Below, in pieces: positions 38,309 to 47,548 of a stretch of 62,085 nucleotides of DNA. The notes beneath the pieces were generated by a model. The model had not been told where the DNA came from, did not search any database, and saw nothing but the letters and a program-made list of their open reading frames with translations. The position numbers and the translations under genes were made by a program. The DNA is from Rhizobium sp. 2MFCol3.1 (GTDB taxonomy: Bacteria; Pseudomonadota; Alphaproteobacteria; Rhizobiales; Rhizobiaceae), in the NCBI RefSeq assembly GCF_000377565.1, contig NZ_KB898379.1, positions 1 to 62,085 on the forward strand, given 5' to 3'. Numbering within the stretch: the stretch's first letter is position 1; each line of letters begins with the position of its first letter.

Positions 38309-40621
38309 TCAAGCGGGTTGTGATGCTTCCACGACCGCGAGGGCCGCCATGTTGACGACGCCGCGCGAGGTGACCGACGGCGCCAGGATGTGGGCTGGCA
38401 TGGCCGCGCCGAGCAGGATCGGGCCAACATGCAGGCCATCCGTCATCGACTTGACGACGCCGAGCGTGATGTTGGCCGCATCGAGGTTCGGGAAGACCAG
38501 CAGGTTGGCTTCGTCGTGCAGCGTCGTGTTCGGCATGACGCGCTTGCGCAGCGTTTCGGAGATCGCGCTCTCGCCATGCATTTCGCCATCGACTTCGAGA
38601 TCGGGCGCGGTGTCGCGCACGAGCTGCAGGGCGTTGCGCATCTTGGTGGCGCTTTCCGATTCACGCGAGCCGAAGTTCGAGTGCGACACGAGGGCTGCGC
38701 GCGGCGTGATGCCGAAGCGCTTGATTTCCTCGGCCGCGAGAACCGCGGATTCCGCCACTTCCTCGGCTGTCGGGTTGAACGTGACATATGTGTCGGTGAA
38801 GAAGGTGGCGCCGCGCTGCGAGATCAGCAGGCTGAGTGCGGAGAAATCGCGGACATTCGGGCGCTTGCCGACGATCTGGCGGACATCGCGCAGGTGCTTC
38901 TCATAGCGGCCTTCGAGACCGCAGATCAGCGCATCGGCCTCGCCACGCTTCAGCGCCAGCGCACCGATAACCGTGGTGTTGGTACGAACGATGGTGCGGG
39001 CCGCTTCCGGGATGACACCGCGGCGACCGACCAGCGACAGATAGAGCTCGACATATTCGCGGAAGCGCGGATCGTCCTCAGGATTGATGACGTCGAAATC
39101 GGACAGCGGACGGATGCGCAGGCCGTAGCGCTTCAGGCGCGTTTCGATGACCTGCGGACGACCGATCAGGATCGGCTTGGCAATGCCTTCCTCGAGCAGG
39201 ACCTGGGCGGCGCGCAGCACGCGCTCGTCTTCGCCTTCGGAGAAGATGACGCGCTTCTTGTCGGCATTCTTGGCGGCCGCGAAGATCGGCTTCATGACAA
39301 AGCCGGAGCGGAAGACGAAGCGGTTCAGCTGGTCGAGATAGGCGTCGAAATCGGCGATCGGGCGAAGCGCCACGCCGCTATCGGCCGCGGCCTTCGCGAC
39401 AGCCGGCGCGATGCGCAGGATGAGGCGCGGATCAAACGGCGAGGGGATGAGATAGTTGGGGCCGAAGATCGGCGTTTCATCCGAATAGGCGCGGGCGGCG
39501 ACATCGGACGGCTCCTCGCGGGCGAGAGCCGCGATGGCGCGCACGGCCGCCATCTTCATTTCCTCGTTGATCGTGACGGCACCGCAATCGAGCGCGCCGC
39601 GGAAGATATACGGGAAGCAGAGGACGTTGTTGACCTGGTTCGGGAAATCCGAGCGGCCGGTGCAGATCATTGCGTCCGGGCGAGCGGCGCGGGCGAGATC
39701 CGGCATGATTTCCGGGTTCGGGTTGGCGAGCGCCATGATGAGCGGCTTTTCGGCCATCTGCGCCAGGAGTTCAGGCTTCAGGACGCCGGCGGCCGACAGG
39801 CCGAGGAAGACATCGGCGCCGCCGATGTTTTCAGCCAGCGTGCGCGTGTCGCTCTTCTGGGCGTAGATGCTCTTCCATTCGTCCATCAGCTCGACGCGGC
39901 CCTCATAGACGAGGCCTTCGAGGTCGTGGACCCAGATGTTTTCGCGCTTGGCGCCGAGCGTGACGAGAAGGTTGAGGCAGGCAAGGGCTGCGGCACCGGC
40001 GCCGGAGGCGACGATCTTGACCTCTTCGATCTTCTTGCCGGCCAGTTCCAGGCCGTTCAGGATCGCGGCGGCGACGATGATGGCGGTGCCATGCTGGTCG
40101 TCATGGAAAACCGGGATCTTCATCTTCTCGCGCAGCTGACGCTCGATCTCGAAACACTCCGGCGCCTTGATGTCTTCAAGGTTGATACCGCCGAAGGTCG
40201 GCTCGAGCGCGGCGACGGTCGAGACCATGTGATCGACGGTCGTTGCGTCGACCTCGATATCGAAGACGTCGATGTTGGCGAACTTCTTGAAAAGAACTGC
40301 CTTGCCTTCCATGACCGGCTTGGAGGCCAGCGGGCCGATATTGCCGAGGCCGAGAACGGCGGTGCCGTTGGAAATCACGGCAACCAGGTTGGCGCGCGAG
40401 GTGTAGTCGGCGGCGGTTTCCGGATTGTCGCGGATGGCGAGACAGGGGGCGGCGACGCCGGGCGAATAGGCGAGCGCGAGGTCGCGCTGGTTGCCGAGCG
40501 GCTTGATGGCCTGGATCTCGATCTTGCCGGGACGGGGATAGCGGTGGAAGAACAAGGCCTGTTCATCGAGGCTGCCGCCTGCCGCTTTGTTGTCCGTCTT
40601 CGGTTTGTCGCTGTGATCCAT
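38309..40621 (-). CDS. maeB: NADP-dependent malic enzyme with a phosphotransacetylase-like C-terminal domain
   Basis: 770 residues from the ATG at 40621. Residues about 15-430 form the malic enzyme: AYSPGVAAPC near 60, VLGLGNIGPLASKPVMEGKA, EDIKAPECF, HDDQHGTAI and ASGAGAAALACLNL (NADP fold). Residues about 445-770 are a PTA-like domain that in relatives has no transacetylase activity and may respond to acetyl-CoA. It converts malate to pyruvate, giving NADPH. Rhizobia have two such enzymes (Dme, Tme); this N-terminus looks more like Tme, but which is uncertain. Confidence 0.93.
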   Translation of the reverse strand: MDHSDKPKTDNKAAGGSLDEQALFFHRYPRPGKIEIQAIKPLGNQRDLALAYSPGVAAPCLAIRDNPETAADYTSRANLVAVISNGTAVLGLGNIGPLASKPVMEGKAVLFKKFANIDVFDIEVDATTVDHMVSTVAALEPTFGGINLEDIKAPECFEIERQLREKMKIPVFHDDQHGTAIIVAAAILNGLELAGKKIEEVKIVASGAGAAALACLNLLVTLGAKRENIWVHDLEGLVYEGRVELMDEWKSIYAQKSDTRTLAENIGGADVFLGLSAAGVLKPELLAQMAEKPLIMALANPNPEIMPDLARAARPDAMICTGRSDFPNQVNNVLCFPYIFRGALDCGAVTINEEMKMAAVRAIAALAREEPSDVAARAYSDETPIFGPNYLIPSPFDPRLILRIAPAVAKAAADSGVALRPIADFDAYLDQLNRFVFRSGFVMKPIFAAAKNADKKRVIFSEGEDERVLRAAQVLLEEGIAKPILIGRPQVIETRLKRYGLRIRPLSDFDVINPEDDPRFREYVELYLSLVGRRGVIPEAARTIVRTNTTVIGALALKRGEADALICGLEGRYEKHLRDVRQIVGKRPNVRDFSALSLLISQRGATFFTDTYVTFNPTAEEVAESAVLAAEEIKRFGITPRAALVSHSNFGSRESESATKMRNALQLVRDTAPDLEVDGEMHGESAISETLRKRVMPNTTLHDEANLLVFPNLDAANITLGVVKSMTDGLHVGPILLGAAMPAHILAPSVTSRGVVNMAALAVVEASQPA

Positions 40622-40887
40622 CGTAATGCTCCAGGCTGTCGCACATGCTTTCATTGGAGCGCTTTCAATACATCAATCGAAAGACGGTAACAGCGGGAAT
40701 TTCGGTTCCGGTTCCCAAAAACAACGCAAATGTGCAACAGCGCCCGCGAGATACCGGGTATTTGCGACGGAAGGGCCTGTGATCAGGGCCTGACATCCGC
40801 GCCGTGTCATCTTCCTGAAACACGAGTCTGGTTTTCAGAGGCACAGATGAAGCATGGGGCACGGGCAGTATGCTTGTGAAGGACAAT

Positions 40888-41700
40888 ATGGATACGCGCC
40901 ACTTCCGTACGCTCTTTATTTCCGACGTCCATCTCGGCTCGAAAGCCGCGAAAGCCGACTTCCTGATCGACTTTCTGAAGTACCATGAAGCCGACACGAT
41001 CTTCCTGGTGGGAGACATCGTCGACGGCTGGCGCCTGAAGCGCAGCTGGTACTGGCCGCAGGAATGCAACGACGTGATCCAGAAGCTGCTGCGCAAGGCG
41101 CGCAAGGGAACGCGTATCGTCTATATCCCCGGCAATCACGACGAATTCCTGCGCGACTTCCCCGGCATGCACTTCGGTGGCATCGAAGTGGCCGAGCGGA
41201 TGATGCATGAGGCGGCCGACGGCAAGAAGTATCTGGTGCTGCATGGCGACGAGTTCGACGTCGTGGTGCGCAACGCCCGCCTGCTCGCCTATCTCGGCGA
41301 CTGGGCCTACGATATGGCGATCATGATCAACATCGGGCTCGCCGCCATTCGCCGCAAGCTCGGCATGCCTTACTGGTCGTTCTCGGCCTGGGCGAAGCTT
41401 CAGGTCAAGCATGCGGTCAACTTCATCGGCGAGTTCCAGAAGGTCGTTGCCGACGAAGCCCGCAAGAGCGGCGCCGACGGCGTGATCTGCGGCCACATCC
41501 ACCATGCCGTCATGGAAGACATGGATGGCGTGCGCTACATCAACACCGGCGACTGGGTCGAAAGCTGCACGGCGATCGCCGAGCATGAAGACGGCACGTT
41601 CGAGCTGATCGAATGGCGTACCATGGGCGGCGCTGCCGCTCCCGCTCCGCTGGCGCTCGAAGATCACCGCAAGCGCGAGCCGGCACAGCAGGCAGCTTAA
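40888..41700 (+). CDS. LpxH-like metallophosphoesterase (UDP-2,3-diacylglucosamine pyrophosphatase-like)
   Basis: 270 residues from the ATG at 40888, with AAGGA 5 nt upstream; an in-frame ATG at 40870 has no ribosome site. Calcineurin-fold metal ligands are seen at D13/H15 (ISDVHLGS), D43 (VGDIVDGW), N83/H84 (PGNHDEF), HGDEFD and CGHIHHA. The insertion around AWAKLQVKHAVNFIGEF is typical of LpxH-like proteins. Alphaproteobacteria commonly use LpxI for this lipid A step, so this enzyme may act on another lipid. A long hairpin terminator follows. Confidence 0.82.
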   Translation: MDTRHFRTLFISDVHLGSKAAKADFLIDFLKYHEADTIFLVGDIVDGWRLKRSWYWPQECNDVIQKLLRKARKGTRIVYIPGNHDEFLRDFPGMHFGGIEVAERMMHEAADGKKYLVLHGDEFDVVVRNARLLAYLGDWAYDMAIMINIGLAAIRRKLGMPYWSFSAWAKLQVKHAVNFIGEFQKVVADEARKSGADGVICGHIHHAVMEDMDGVRYINTGDWVESCTAIAEHEDGTFELIEWRTMGGAAAPAPLALEDHRKREPAQQAA

Positions 41701-41717
41701 TACCGCCAGTTGTTTCG

Positions 41718-41775
41718 CTGTTGCGAAATGGCATTGTGCAGCTGCTGCCGTTGCCGTTTCGCGACAGTTTTGGCT
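41718..41775 (+). terminator. Long hairpin terminator after the LpxH-like gene
   Basis: Sixteen-base arms (41718-41733 and 41752-41767) pair with two mismatches. The loop contains GCAGCTGC, itself palindromic. TTTTGGCTTATTTTTG follows. It separates the LpxH-like gene from the MFS gene, whose promoter should lie in 41776-41870. Confidence 0.7.
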
Positions 41776-41870
41776 TATTTTTGAAATCGGTTTGGGGCGA
41801 CCTTATCTCGCCTTGGTTGCCATTAAGGTGACGTGTTAGGCAACTTGCAGGTTCCTTTCAGGTCACACCG

Positions 41871-43091
41871 ATGATTCCCGCCACGAATGCCTCTTTCACA
41901 GAGGTCGCGCCCGCCCATTTCCGGCTGCTGAGCGCTCTGTCCTATTGCGCGCCACTGCTTGTAAACGGTGTCGCGCTGCCGTTCTTTCCCGTCTGGCTGG
42001 CGATGCACAAGTTCAGCGACCACGAGATCGGCATCATTCTCGCCGTACCGATGGTGGTGCGCGTGCTCGTGGCACCGATCGTGGCGATGTACGCGGACCG
42101 GATGAAGGAACGCGCTGATGTGCTGGTGTTTTCCGGCGGTCTGTCGCTGTTGACGGCGATCGCGCTCTACTGGACCGACACGTTCTGGCCGGTGCTGATT
42201 GTTTACACGCTCCAGGGCGCCACGTTTTCTCCCTATGTGCCTGTGGTCGAATCGATTGTCATCTCCGGTGTGCGGCGCTGGGGATTCGATTACGGCTCTA
42301 TGCGGGTGTGGGGCTCTGTCGCCTTTATCGCCTCAACGCTCGTCGGCGGGCGACTGATCGGGAACTGGGGCGGGCAGATGGTTCTGCCTGTCATGATCTT
42401 CGGTTTCGTCATGACGATGGTGATGGCGCTCTATTGTCCGCGCATCGGACCGACGCGCCGGCGCGGCACGCCTGTCGATCTGCAGCAGGCGACCGGCAGT
42501 TCGTTGAGGCAGCCGCATCTGTTGATGCTGCTTATCGGCGTCGCCATCCAGCAATCGAGCCACGCGCTGCTGCAGGCCTTTGCGACGATCTATTGGCGGG
42601 ATCTCGGCTTTTCCGGCACGGAAATCGCGTTGTTGTGGAGTGCTGGCGTCGCAGCCGAGGTGACGGTGTTCTTCCAGTCGAGGCGGATCAGCCGTCATTT
42701 CGATTCTTGGACTCTGATCCGTGTCGGCGCCGCCGTTTGCGTCTGCCGGTGGCTGTTGTTTCCCATGCAGTGGGGCTTCGTCGGCTTCTTCCTGCTGCAG
42801 TGCCTGCATGCCTTCAGCTACGCCTTCGTCCACACAGGCGTGCAAAGGCGGATCCTTGCCTCGGTGCAGGCGACGCAGGAATCGTCGGCGCAGGGCGCCT
42901 ATTTCTTCTACAACGGGATGTTCATGGGGCTGATGACCATCGCGTCGGGCTACATCTACGCAGCACTCGGCATGGCGAGCTATTACATCATGGCGCTGAC
43001 GGCGGTTCTGGGGCTAGGCCTCATCATCGTCGCCTACTACCTTCAGCCCCAGAGTGCCGGTTCCGGCGGGAAGACGAGCGAGCCAGCGTAA
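41871..43091 (+). CDS. MFS transporter (3-phenylpropionate/HcaT-like family)
   Basis: 406 residues with twelve predicted helices. The MFS_1-like/HcaT pattern shows in LLVNGVALPFFPVWLAM (about 27-43), RVLVAPIVAMYADRM (64-78), the A-like loop FDYGSMRVWGSVAFI and QATQESSAQGAYFFYNG in helix 10-11. The substrate is unknown; members take up aromatic acids or nucleosides. The last 49 bp overlap the 3' end of the converging epimerase gene. Confidence 0.83.
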   Translation: MIPATNASFTEVAPAHFRLLSALSYCAPLLVNGVALPFFPVWLAMHKFSDHEIGIILAVPMVVRVLVAPIVAMYADRMKERADVLVFSGGLSLLTAIALYWTDTFWPVLIVYTLQGATFSPYVPVVESIVISGVRRWGFDYGSMRVWGSVAFIASTLVGGRLIGNWGGQMVLPVMIFGFVMTMVMALYCPRIGPTRRRGTPVDLQQATGSSLRQPHLLMLLIGVAIQQSSHALLQAFATIYWRDLGFSGTEIALLWSAGVAAEVTVFFQSRRISRHFDSWTLIRVGAAVCVCRWLLFPMQWGFVGFFLLQCLHAFSYAFVHTGVQRRILASVQATQESSAQGAYFFYNGMFMGLMTIASGYIYAALGMASYYIMALTAVLGLGLIIVAYYLQPQSAGSGGKTSEPA

Positions 43092-44026
43092 CGCAAGCCC
43101 GGTTCGCGGTCGCGGGCGAGAAGCAGCGGTCCGTCGAGATCGACGAAGGCCACGTCCTGGGCCAGAAGTACGGCAGGCGCCATGGCGAGCGATGTGCCGA
43201 CCATGCAGCCAAGCATGATCTGAAACTCCAGCCGCTCAGCTTCGCGCTTCATCGCCAGGGCTTCGGTCAGGCCGCCCGTCTTGTCGAGCTTGATGTTGAT
43301 GGCGTCGTAGCGGTCGCGAAGACTGGCGAGATCGCCGGTGTGATGGACGCTTTCATCCGCGCAGACGAGGATTGGGCGATCGATCTCCGCAAGCAGCTCG
43401 TCCTTGCCTGCCGGCAGCGGCTGTTCGACCAGCGCCACGCCGCATTCGGCGGCAACCCGCAGATGGTGGGCGAGGCGGTCTTCCGGCCAGCCTTCGTTGG
43501 CGTCGAGAATGATTGCGGCGTTGGGGGCTGCAGCACGCACCGCGCGGATGCGGCTCTCGTCGTCACCTGTGCCGACTTTGACCTTGAGGAGCGCTCGGGC
43601 CGCGTTGGCGCGGGCGTGCTCGGCCATGACCTCGGGTTCTCCGAGCGAAATCGTGTAGGCTGTCGTCAGCGAATGCGGGGCGGTGAGGCCGAGCATGGCG
43701 GCGACCGACGTTCCGCTCTGCTTGGCCTCGAGGTCCCAGAGGGCGCAATCGACGGCGTTGCGGGCAGCCCCCGGCGGCATCGCCTGTTGCAGGTCGGCGC
43801 GGGAGAGGCCGGCCTCGATCAGCGGGCGGGCGGCTTCGATCTGCGCGCCGACGCTTTCCATCGTCTCGCCGTAGCGGCGATAGGGGACACATTCGCCGCG
43901 GCCGGAGACGCCATTCTCGCTCACCGTGCAGAGGATCACCTCCGCGCTTGTCTTGGTGCCGCGCGAGATGGTGAAGGTGCCCGCAATCGGAAAAGAGTCC
44001 GTCTGAATTTCAAGTGACCGTGGCAT
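43043..44026 (-). CDS. Dipeptide epimerase / N-acetyl-D-Glu racemase-like enolase-superfamily enzyme
   Basis: 327 residues from the ATG at 44026, which has AGGA upstream; the frame to 44173 is longer but unlikely. It is a muconate-lactonizing-subgroup enolase. The catalytic lysines are in LLKVKVG (KxK) and NIKLDKTGG. Metal ligands are in IILDANEGW, LVEQPLP and VCADES. L-Ala-D/L-Glu epimerases match best; in rhizobia close relatives have been called DgcA. No peptidoglycan-recycling partner is adjacent. Confidence 0.85.
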   Translation of the reverse strand: MPRSLEIQTDSFPIAGTFTISRGTKTSAEVILCTVSENGVSGRGECVPYRRYGETMESVGAQIEAARPLIEAGLSRADLQQAMPPGAARNAVDCALWDLEAKQSGTSVAAMLGLTAPHSLTTAYTISLGEPEVMAEHARANAARALLKVKVGTGDDESRIRAVRAAAPNAAIILDANEGWPEDRLAHHLRVAAECGVALVEQPLPAGKDELLAEIDRPILVCADESVHHTGDLASLRDRYDAINIKLDKTGGLTEALAMKREAERLEFQIMLGCMVGTSLAMAPAVLLAQDVAFVDLDGPLLLARDREPGLRYAGSLVFPPEPALWG

Positions 44027-44124
44027 AAATGCAATCCTGCAAGCATGGAAATCTGGTGCGGCATCGTTATATTGCCTCAACGCCGCGACGCTATGTTCGC
44101 GAGTCGGCAATGTCGCCGTAAGCC

Positions 44125-45294
44125 TTGAGAGACACAAGCATTTTGAAGTCCGAGAACCGTAACGCCGCCTCACTGCACGTGGACGACCAAGCTCATGGTT
44201 CGGATACGCTCGTGCATCTCGAAGGCAATTGGCGAAGCGCCAACATACATCTCGTTCTAAAGGATTTCGACAAGCTTTCTGCCCACAAGGGCGGGAACCT
44301 GACGCTCGATCTCTCCGGGATCACCGATATCGACACGGCCGGCGTCTGGCTGCTCTGCCGGCTGAAGAAGCAGGTCGAGGATGCCGGCGGCACTGTCCAC
44401 ATCGAGGGCAGCAACCAGCATATCGACGAGCTGCTCGAATCGTTTTCCGAGGAACGTCCGAAGCCCGAGGCCGAAGAGGTTCCTCCACGTTCGCTGCAGG
44501 AGCGGATTTTCGCTCCCATCGGCCGGATGATGTACGATCTGTGGAACAATGTTTCCGCGGCGATGTATATCCTCGGATCGGCGGTGCGCGGCGCGCAGAT
44601 GAAATTCGGCCGCGGCAGCGGCGTTTCGCCGGCGTCGATCATCAACCAGATCGATCACATGGGCGTTCGCGCCACGCCGATCATCCTCTTGATGTCGTTC
44701 CTGATCGGCGCCATCATCGCGCAGCAGGGCGCCTTCCAGCTGCGTTATTTCGGCGCCGAAGTGTTCGTCGTCGACCTCGTCGGCATTCTGCAATTGCGCG
44801 AAATCGGCGTGCTCTTGACCGCCATCATGATCGCCGGTCGTTCCGGCAGCGCGATCACGGCCGAGATCGGCTCGATGAAGATGCGCGAAGAGGTCGATGC
44901 GCTGAAGGTCATGGGCCTGAACCCGATCGGCGTGCTGATCTTTCCGCGCCTGGTGGCGCTGACCGTAGCGTTGCCGCTTCTGACCGTGCTTGCCAACTTC
45001 GCCTCGCTGTTCGGCGCAGCCGTCGTTGCCTGGGGCTACTCGGGAATCACGTTTGCCAACTTCATCGCCCGTCTGCACGAGGCGATCACGCTGTCGACCG
45101 TGCTGTCGGGGATGATCAAGGCGCCGTTCATGGCGCTGGTTATCGGTATCGTCGCCGCCGTCGAGGGCTTAAAGGTAGGTGGCAGCGCCGAATCGCTCGG
45201 CCAGCACGTGACCTCGTCGGTGGTGAAGGCGATCTTCGTGGTCATTCTCATGGACGGGCTATTCGCCATGTTCTATGCAGCTATTAATTTTTAG
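44125..45294 (+). CDS. mlaE: MlaE-family lipid transport permease fused to an N-terminal STAS domain
   Basis: About 389 residues. Residues about 20-110 form a STAS domain (LTLDLSGITDIDTAGVWLLCRLKKQ), the role played by separate MlaB in E. coli. Residues about 140-389 are the MlaE permease with about five helices; QIDHMGVRATPIILLMSFLIGAIIAQQ (in parts), LREIGVLLTAIMIAGRSGSAI and EEVDALKVMGLNP are diagnostic. The start is uncertain: a TTG at 44125 or one at 44143, neither with a strong ribosome site. First gene of the MCE transporter operon. Confidence 0.92.
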   Translation: MRDTSILKSENRNAASLHVDDQAHGSDTLVHLEGNWRSANIHLVLKDFDKLSAHKGGNLTLDLSGITDIDTAGVWLLCRLKKQVEDAGGTVHIEGSNQHIDELLESFSEERPKPEAEEVPPRSLQERIFAPIGRMMYDLWNNVSAAMYILGSAVRGAQMKFGRGSGVSPASIINQIDHMGVRATPIILLMSFLIGAIIAQQGAFQLRYFGAEVFVVDLVGILQLREIGVLLTAIMIAGRSGSAITAEIGSMKMREEVDALKVMGLNPIGVLIFPRLVALTVALPLLTVLANFASLFGAAVVAWGYSGITFANFIARLHEAITLSTVLSGMIKAPFMALVIGIVAAVEGLKVGGSAESLGQHVTSSVVKAIFVVILMDGLFAMFYAAINF

Positions 45295-45303
45295 GGATTT
45301 TGC

Positions 45304-46152
45304 GTGGACGAGCAGCAGACAACGACCAAGGACGAGGCAGGGCGGGATATCGTGCTTTCAGCGCGCGACGTCACTGTTGGTTTCGGGTCGAAGATCGTTC
45401 TCGATAATCTCAACCTCAATATCTACAAGGGTGAGATCCTAGGCTTCGTCGGCGCGTCCGGTACCGGCAAGTCGGTGCTCATGCGCACGGTGCTGCGCCT
45501 GCTGCCGCGCCGCTCCGGCCAGATCAAGATCCTCGGCCAGGACTTCGACGAACTAAACGAGCCGCAGCGCAACGCGCTCGACATGCGCCTTGGCGTTCTC
45601 TTCCAGCAGGGCGCGCTGTTCTCGTCGCTGACGGTGAAGGAGAACATCCAGGTTCCGATGCGCGAGTATCTCGACTTACCGCCGGCGCTGATGGACGAGC
45701 TGGCGCATCTGAAGATCCGGCTGGTGGGTCTGGCGGCCGATGCGGCGGACAAATATCCTTCGGAACTCTCGGGCGGGATGATCAAGCGTGCCGCACTGGC
45801 GCGTGCGCTGGCGCTCGATCCGGAACTGGTTTTTCTCGACGAGCCGACCTCGGGCCTCGATCCGATCGGTGCGGCGGAATTCGACGAGTTGATCGCCAAG
45901 CTTCGCGATACGCTCGGTCTCACCGTCTACATGGTGACCCACGACCTCGACAGCCTGTTTTCCGTCTGCGACCGCATCGCGGTGCTGGGCAAGAAAAAGG
46001 TTATGGTCGAGGGGACGATCGAAGACATGCTGGCCTATGACGACCCCTGGGTTCAGGCTTATTTCAAGGGCAAGCGCGCGCGTTCGATCGTGCCGCAGGA
46101 TGGCCACGCTTCAGCCGACATCAGGCTGGCGCAAGATAGCCGCGGGAAGTGA
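45304..46152 (+). CDS. mlaF: MlaF-family lipid transport ATPase
   Basis: 282 residues; ATPase of the MCE lipid transporter. Walker A is GASGTGKS (50-57), signature LSGGMIKR, Walker B LVFLDEPTSGLDP and the switch His in VTHDLD. The GTG start at 45304 is 9 bp after mlaE, with AGGG upstream. The C-terminal extension (about 255-282), basic then polar, resembles the MlaF tail that meets the permease/STAS partner. Confidence 0.92.
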   Translation: MDEQQTTTKDEAGRDIVLSARDVTVGFGSKIVLDNLNLNIYKGEILGFVGASGTGKSVLMRTVLRLLPRRSGQIKILGQDFDELNEPQRNALDMRLGVLFQQGALFSSLTVKENIQVPMREYLDLPPALMDELAHLKIRLVGLAADAADKYPSELSGGMIKRAALARALALDPELVFLDEPTSGLDPIGAAEFDELIAKLRDTLGLTVYMVTHDLDSLFSVCDRIAVLGKKKVMVEGTIEDMLAYDDPWVQAYFKGKRARSIVPQDGHASADIRLAQDSRGK

Positions 46153-46161
46153 GCGGATAAG

Positions 46162-47532
46162 ATGGAAACCAAAGCGAACTACACAATCGTCGGCTTCTTT
46201 ACGGTTCTGGTCATCGCGGCTGCCTTCGGCTTCGTTTACTGGATGGCCGAATATGGCCGTGGCGGACCGATGGCGGAGCTCATCGTGCGCATTCCGGGCT
46301 CGGCCAACGGATTGAGCGTCGGCTCGCCGGTGCGTTTCAACGGTATTCAGGTGGGTTCGGTGCAATCGCTGTCGATCGACGCCGACGATCCGCAATTCTC
46401 GCTGGCCTTCACCGAAGTGCGCGTCGATGCGCCGATCTATCCGACCACCAAGGCGATCCTCGAGATCCAGGGTCTGACGGGCGCTGCCTATGTCGAGCTT
46501 TCCGGCGGTCGCGTCGGCGAAAAGAACATCCTGCAGACGGCGGCGGAGACGGGTAAGCGCGCGGTCATCGTCGCCGACCAGTCGAGCGTCACCAACCTGC
46601 TTGCCACCGCCGACAAGATCCTAGACCGCGCCAACGACGCCGTCGGCCAGGTTCAGGGCTTCGTCAAGGATGCCCGTGGACCGCTGACGAAGACGCTGCA
46701 GAACGCCGAGACATTCTCGGATGCGCTGGCCAAGAATTCCGGCAATATCGACAGCTTCCTGCAGAGCGTGGGCCAGCTTTCCGACACCGTGCGCAACGTG
46801 TCCGGCCGTGTCGACTCGACGCTGGCTGCGATCGAATCGCTGGTGAAGACGGTCGACGCCAAGAAGATCGACACGATCCTCTCCAATGCCGAAACCGTGA
46901 GCCGCAATGTCGCCGACGCCTCTGGCGGCCTGAAGGACGCCATCCAGAAGTTCCAGGAGACGGCCACCACCTATAACGACTTCGGCAAGAAGGCGCAGGC
47001 GACGCTCGACAAGGTCGACACGCTCGTCGCGCAGATCGACCCGGCCAAGGTGAAGGGTTCCGTCGACGACATCGCGCAGACGACCAAGGATGCGCGCGCG
47101 GCGGTGGCCTCCATCAAGGATGTCGCCAACACGGTGAATTCGCACCAGAAGGACATCGATTCGACGATCCAGAACGTCACGCAGATGGCCAACAAGCTGA
47201 ATGCCGCATCGACCCGCGTCGACGGCATCCTGGCGAAACTCGATACGCTGCTTGGAGACGACAGCACGCAGTCGATGTTGACGCAGGCGCGCGAGACGCT
47301 GGATTCGTTCAAGAAGGTCGCGGACAATCTAAACAGCCGCATCGGACCGATCGCCGACAACCTGCAGAAGTTCTCGAGCGGCGGCCTGCAGAACGTTCAG
47401 GCGCTGATCAACGATGCGCGTCTGACGGTGCAGAATTTGAACGATGCGATCAGCAATTTCGACAAGGACCCGCAGCGACTGATCTTCGGCGGGGACACGG
47501 TGAAACAATATGATGGCCGGACCAGGCGTTAA
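46162..47532 (+). CDS. mlaD: MCE-domain lipid-binding protein (MlaD-like)
   Basis: 456 residues. One N-terminal membrane helix (about 8-28) is followed by a single MCE domain (about 38-115, with GSANGLSVGSPVRFNGIQVG). A long helical and coiled-coil tail (about 140-430) follows, repeating patterns such as ATADKILDRANDAV and NAETVSRNVADAS. This is longer than E. coli MlaD (183) and more like the needle-forming MCE proteins of alphaproteobacteria and mycobacteria. It ends 16 bp before the lipoprotein gene. Confidence 0.9.
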   Translation: METKANYTIVGFFTVLVIAAAFGFVYWMAEYGRGGPMAELIVRIPGSANGLSVGSPVRFNGIQVGSVQSLSIDADDPQFSLAFTEVRVDAPIYPTTKAILEIQGLTGAAYVELSGGRVGEKNILQTAAETGKRAVIVADQSSVTNLLATADKILDRANDAVGQVQGFVKDARGPLTKTLQNAETFSDALAKNSGNIDSFLQSVGQLSDTVRNVSGRVDSTLAAIESLVKTVDAKKIDTILSNAETVSRNVADASGGLKDAIQKFQETATTYNDFGKKAQATLDKVDTLVAQIDPAKVKGSVDDIAQTTKDARAAVASIKDVANTVNSHQKDIDSTIQNVTQMANKLNAASTRVDGILAKLDTLLGDDSTQSMLTQARETLDSFKKVADNLNSRIGPIADNLQKFSSGGLQNVQALINDARLTVQNLNDAISNFDKDPQRLIFGGDTVKQYDGRTRR

Positions 47533-47548
47533 CAGGGGAAGTCAACAT

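Noticed and set aside
38390..40690. A 766-codon plus-strand open frame across the malic enzyme gene
   Set aside because: Antisense shadow of a gene with unmistakable malic enzyme and PTA motifs; the composition is dominated by R, D and G.
42308..44017. A 569-codon plus-strand open frame
   Set aside because: It crosses the MFS gene in another frame and the epimerase gene antisense; no family resemblance.
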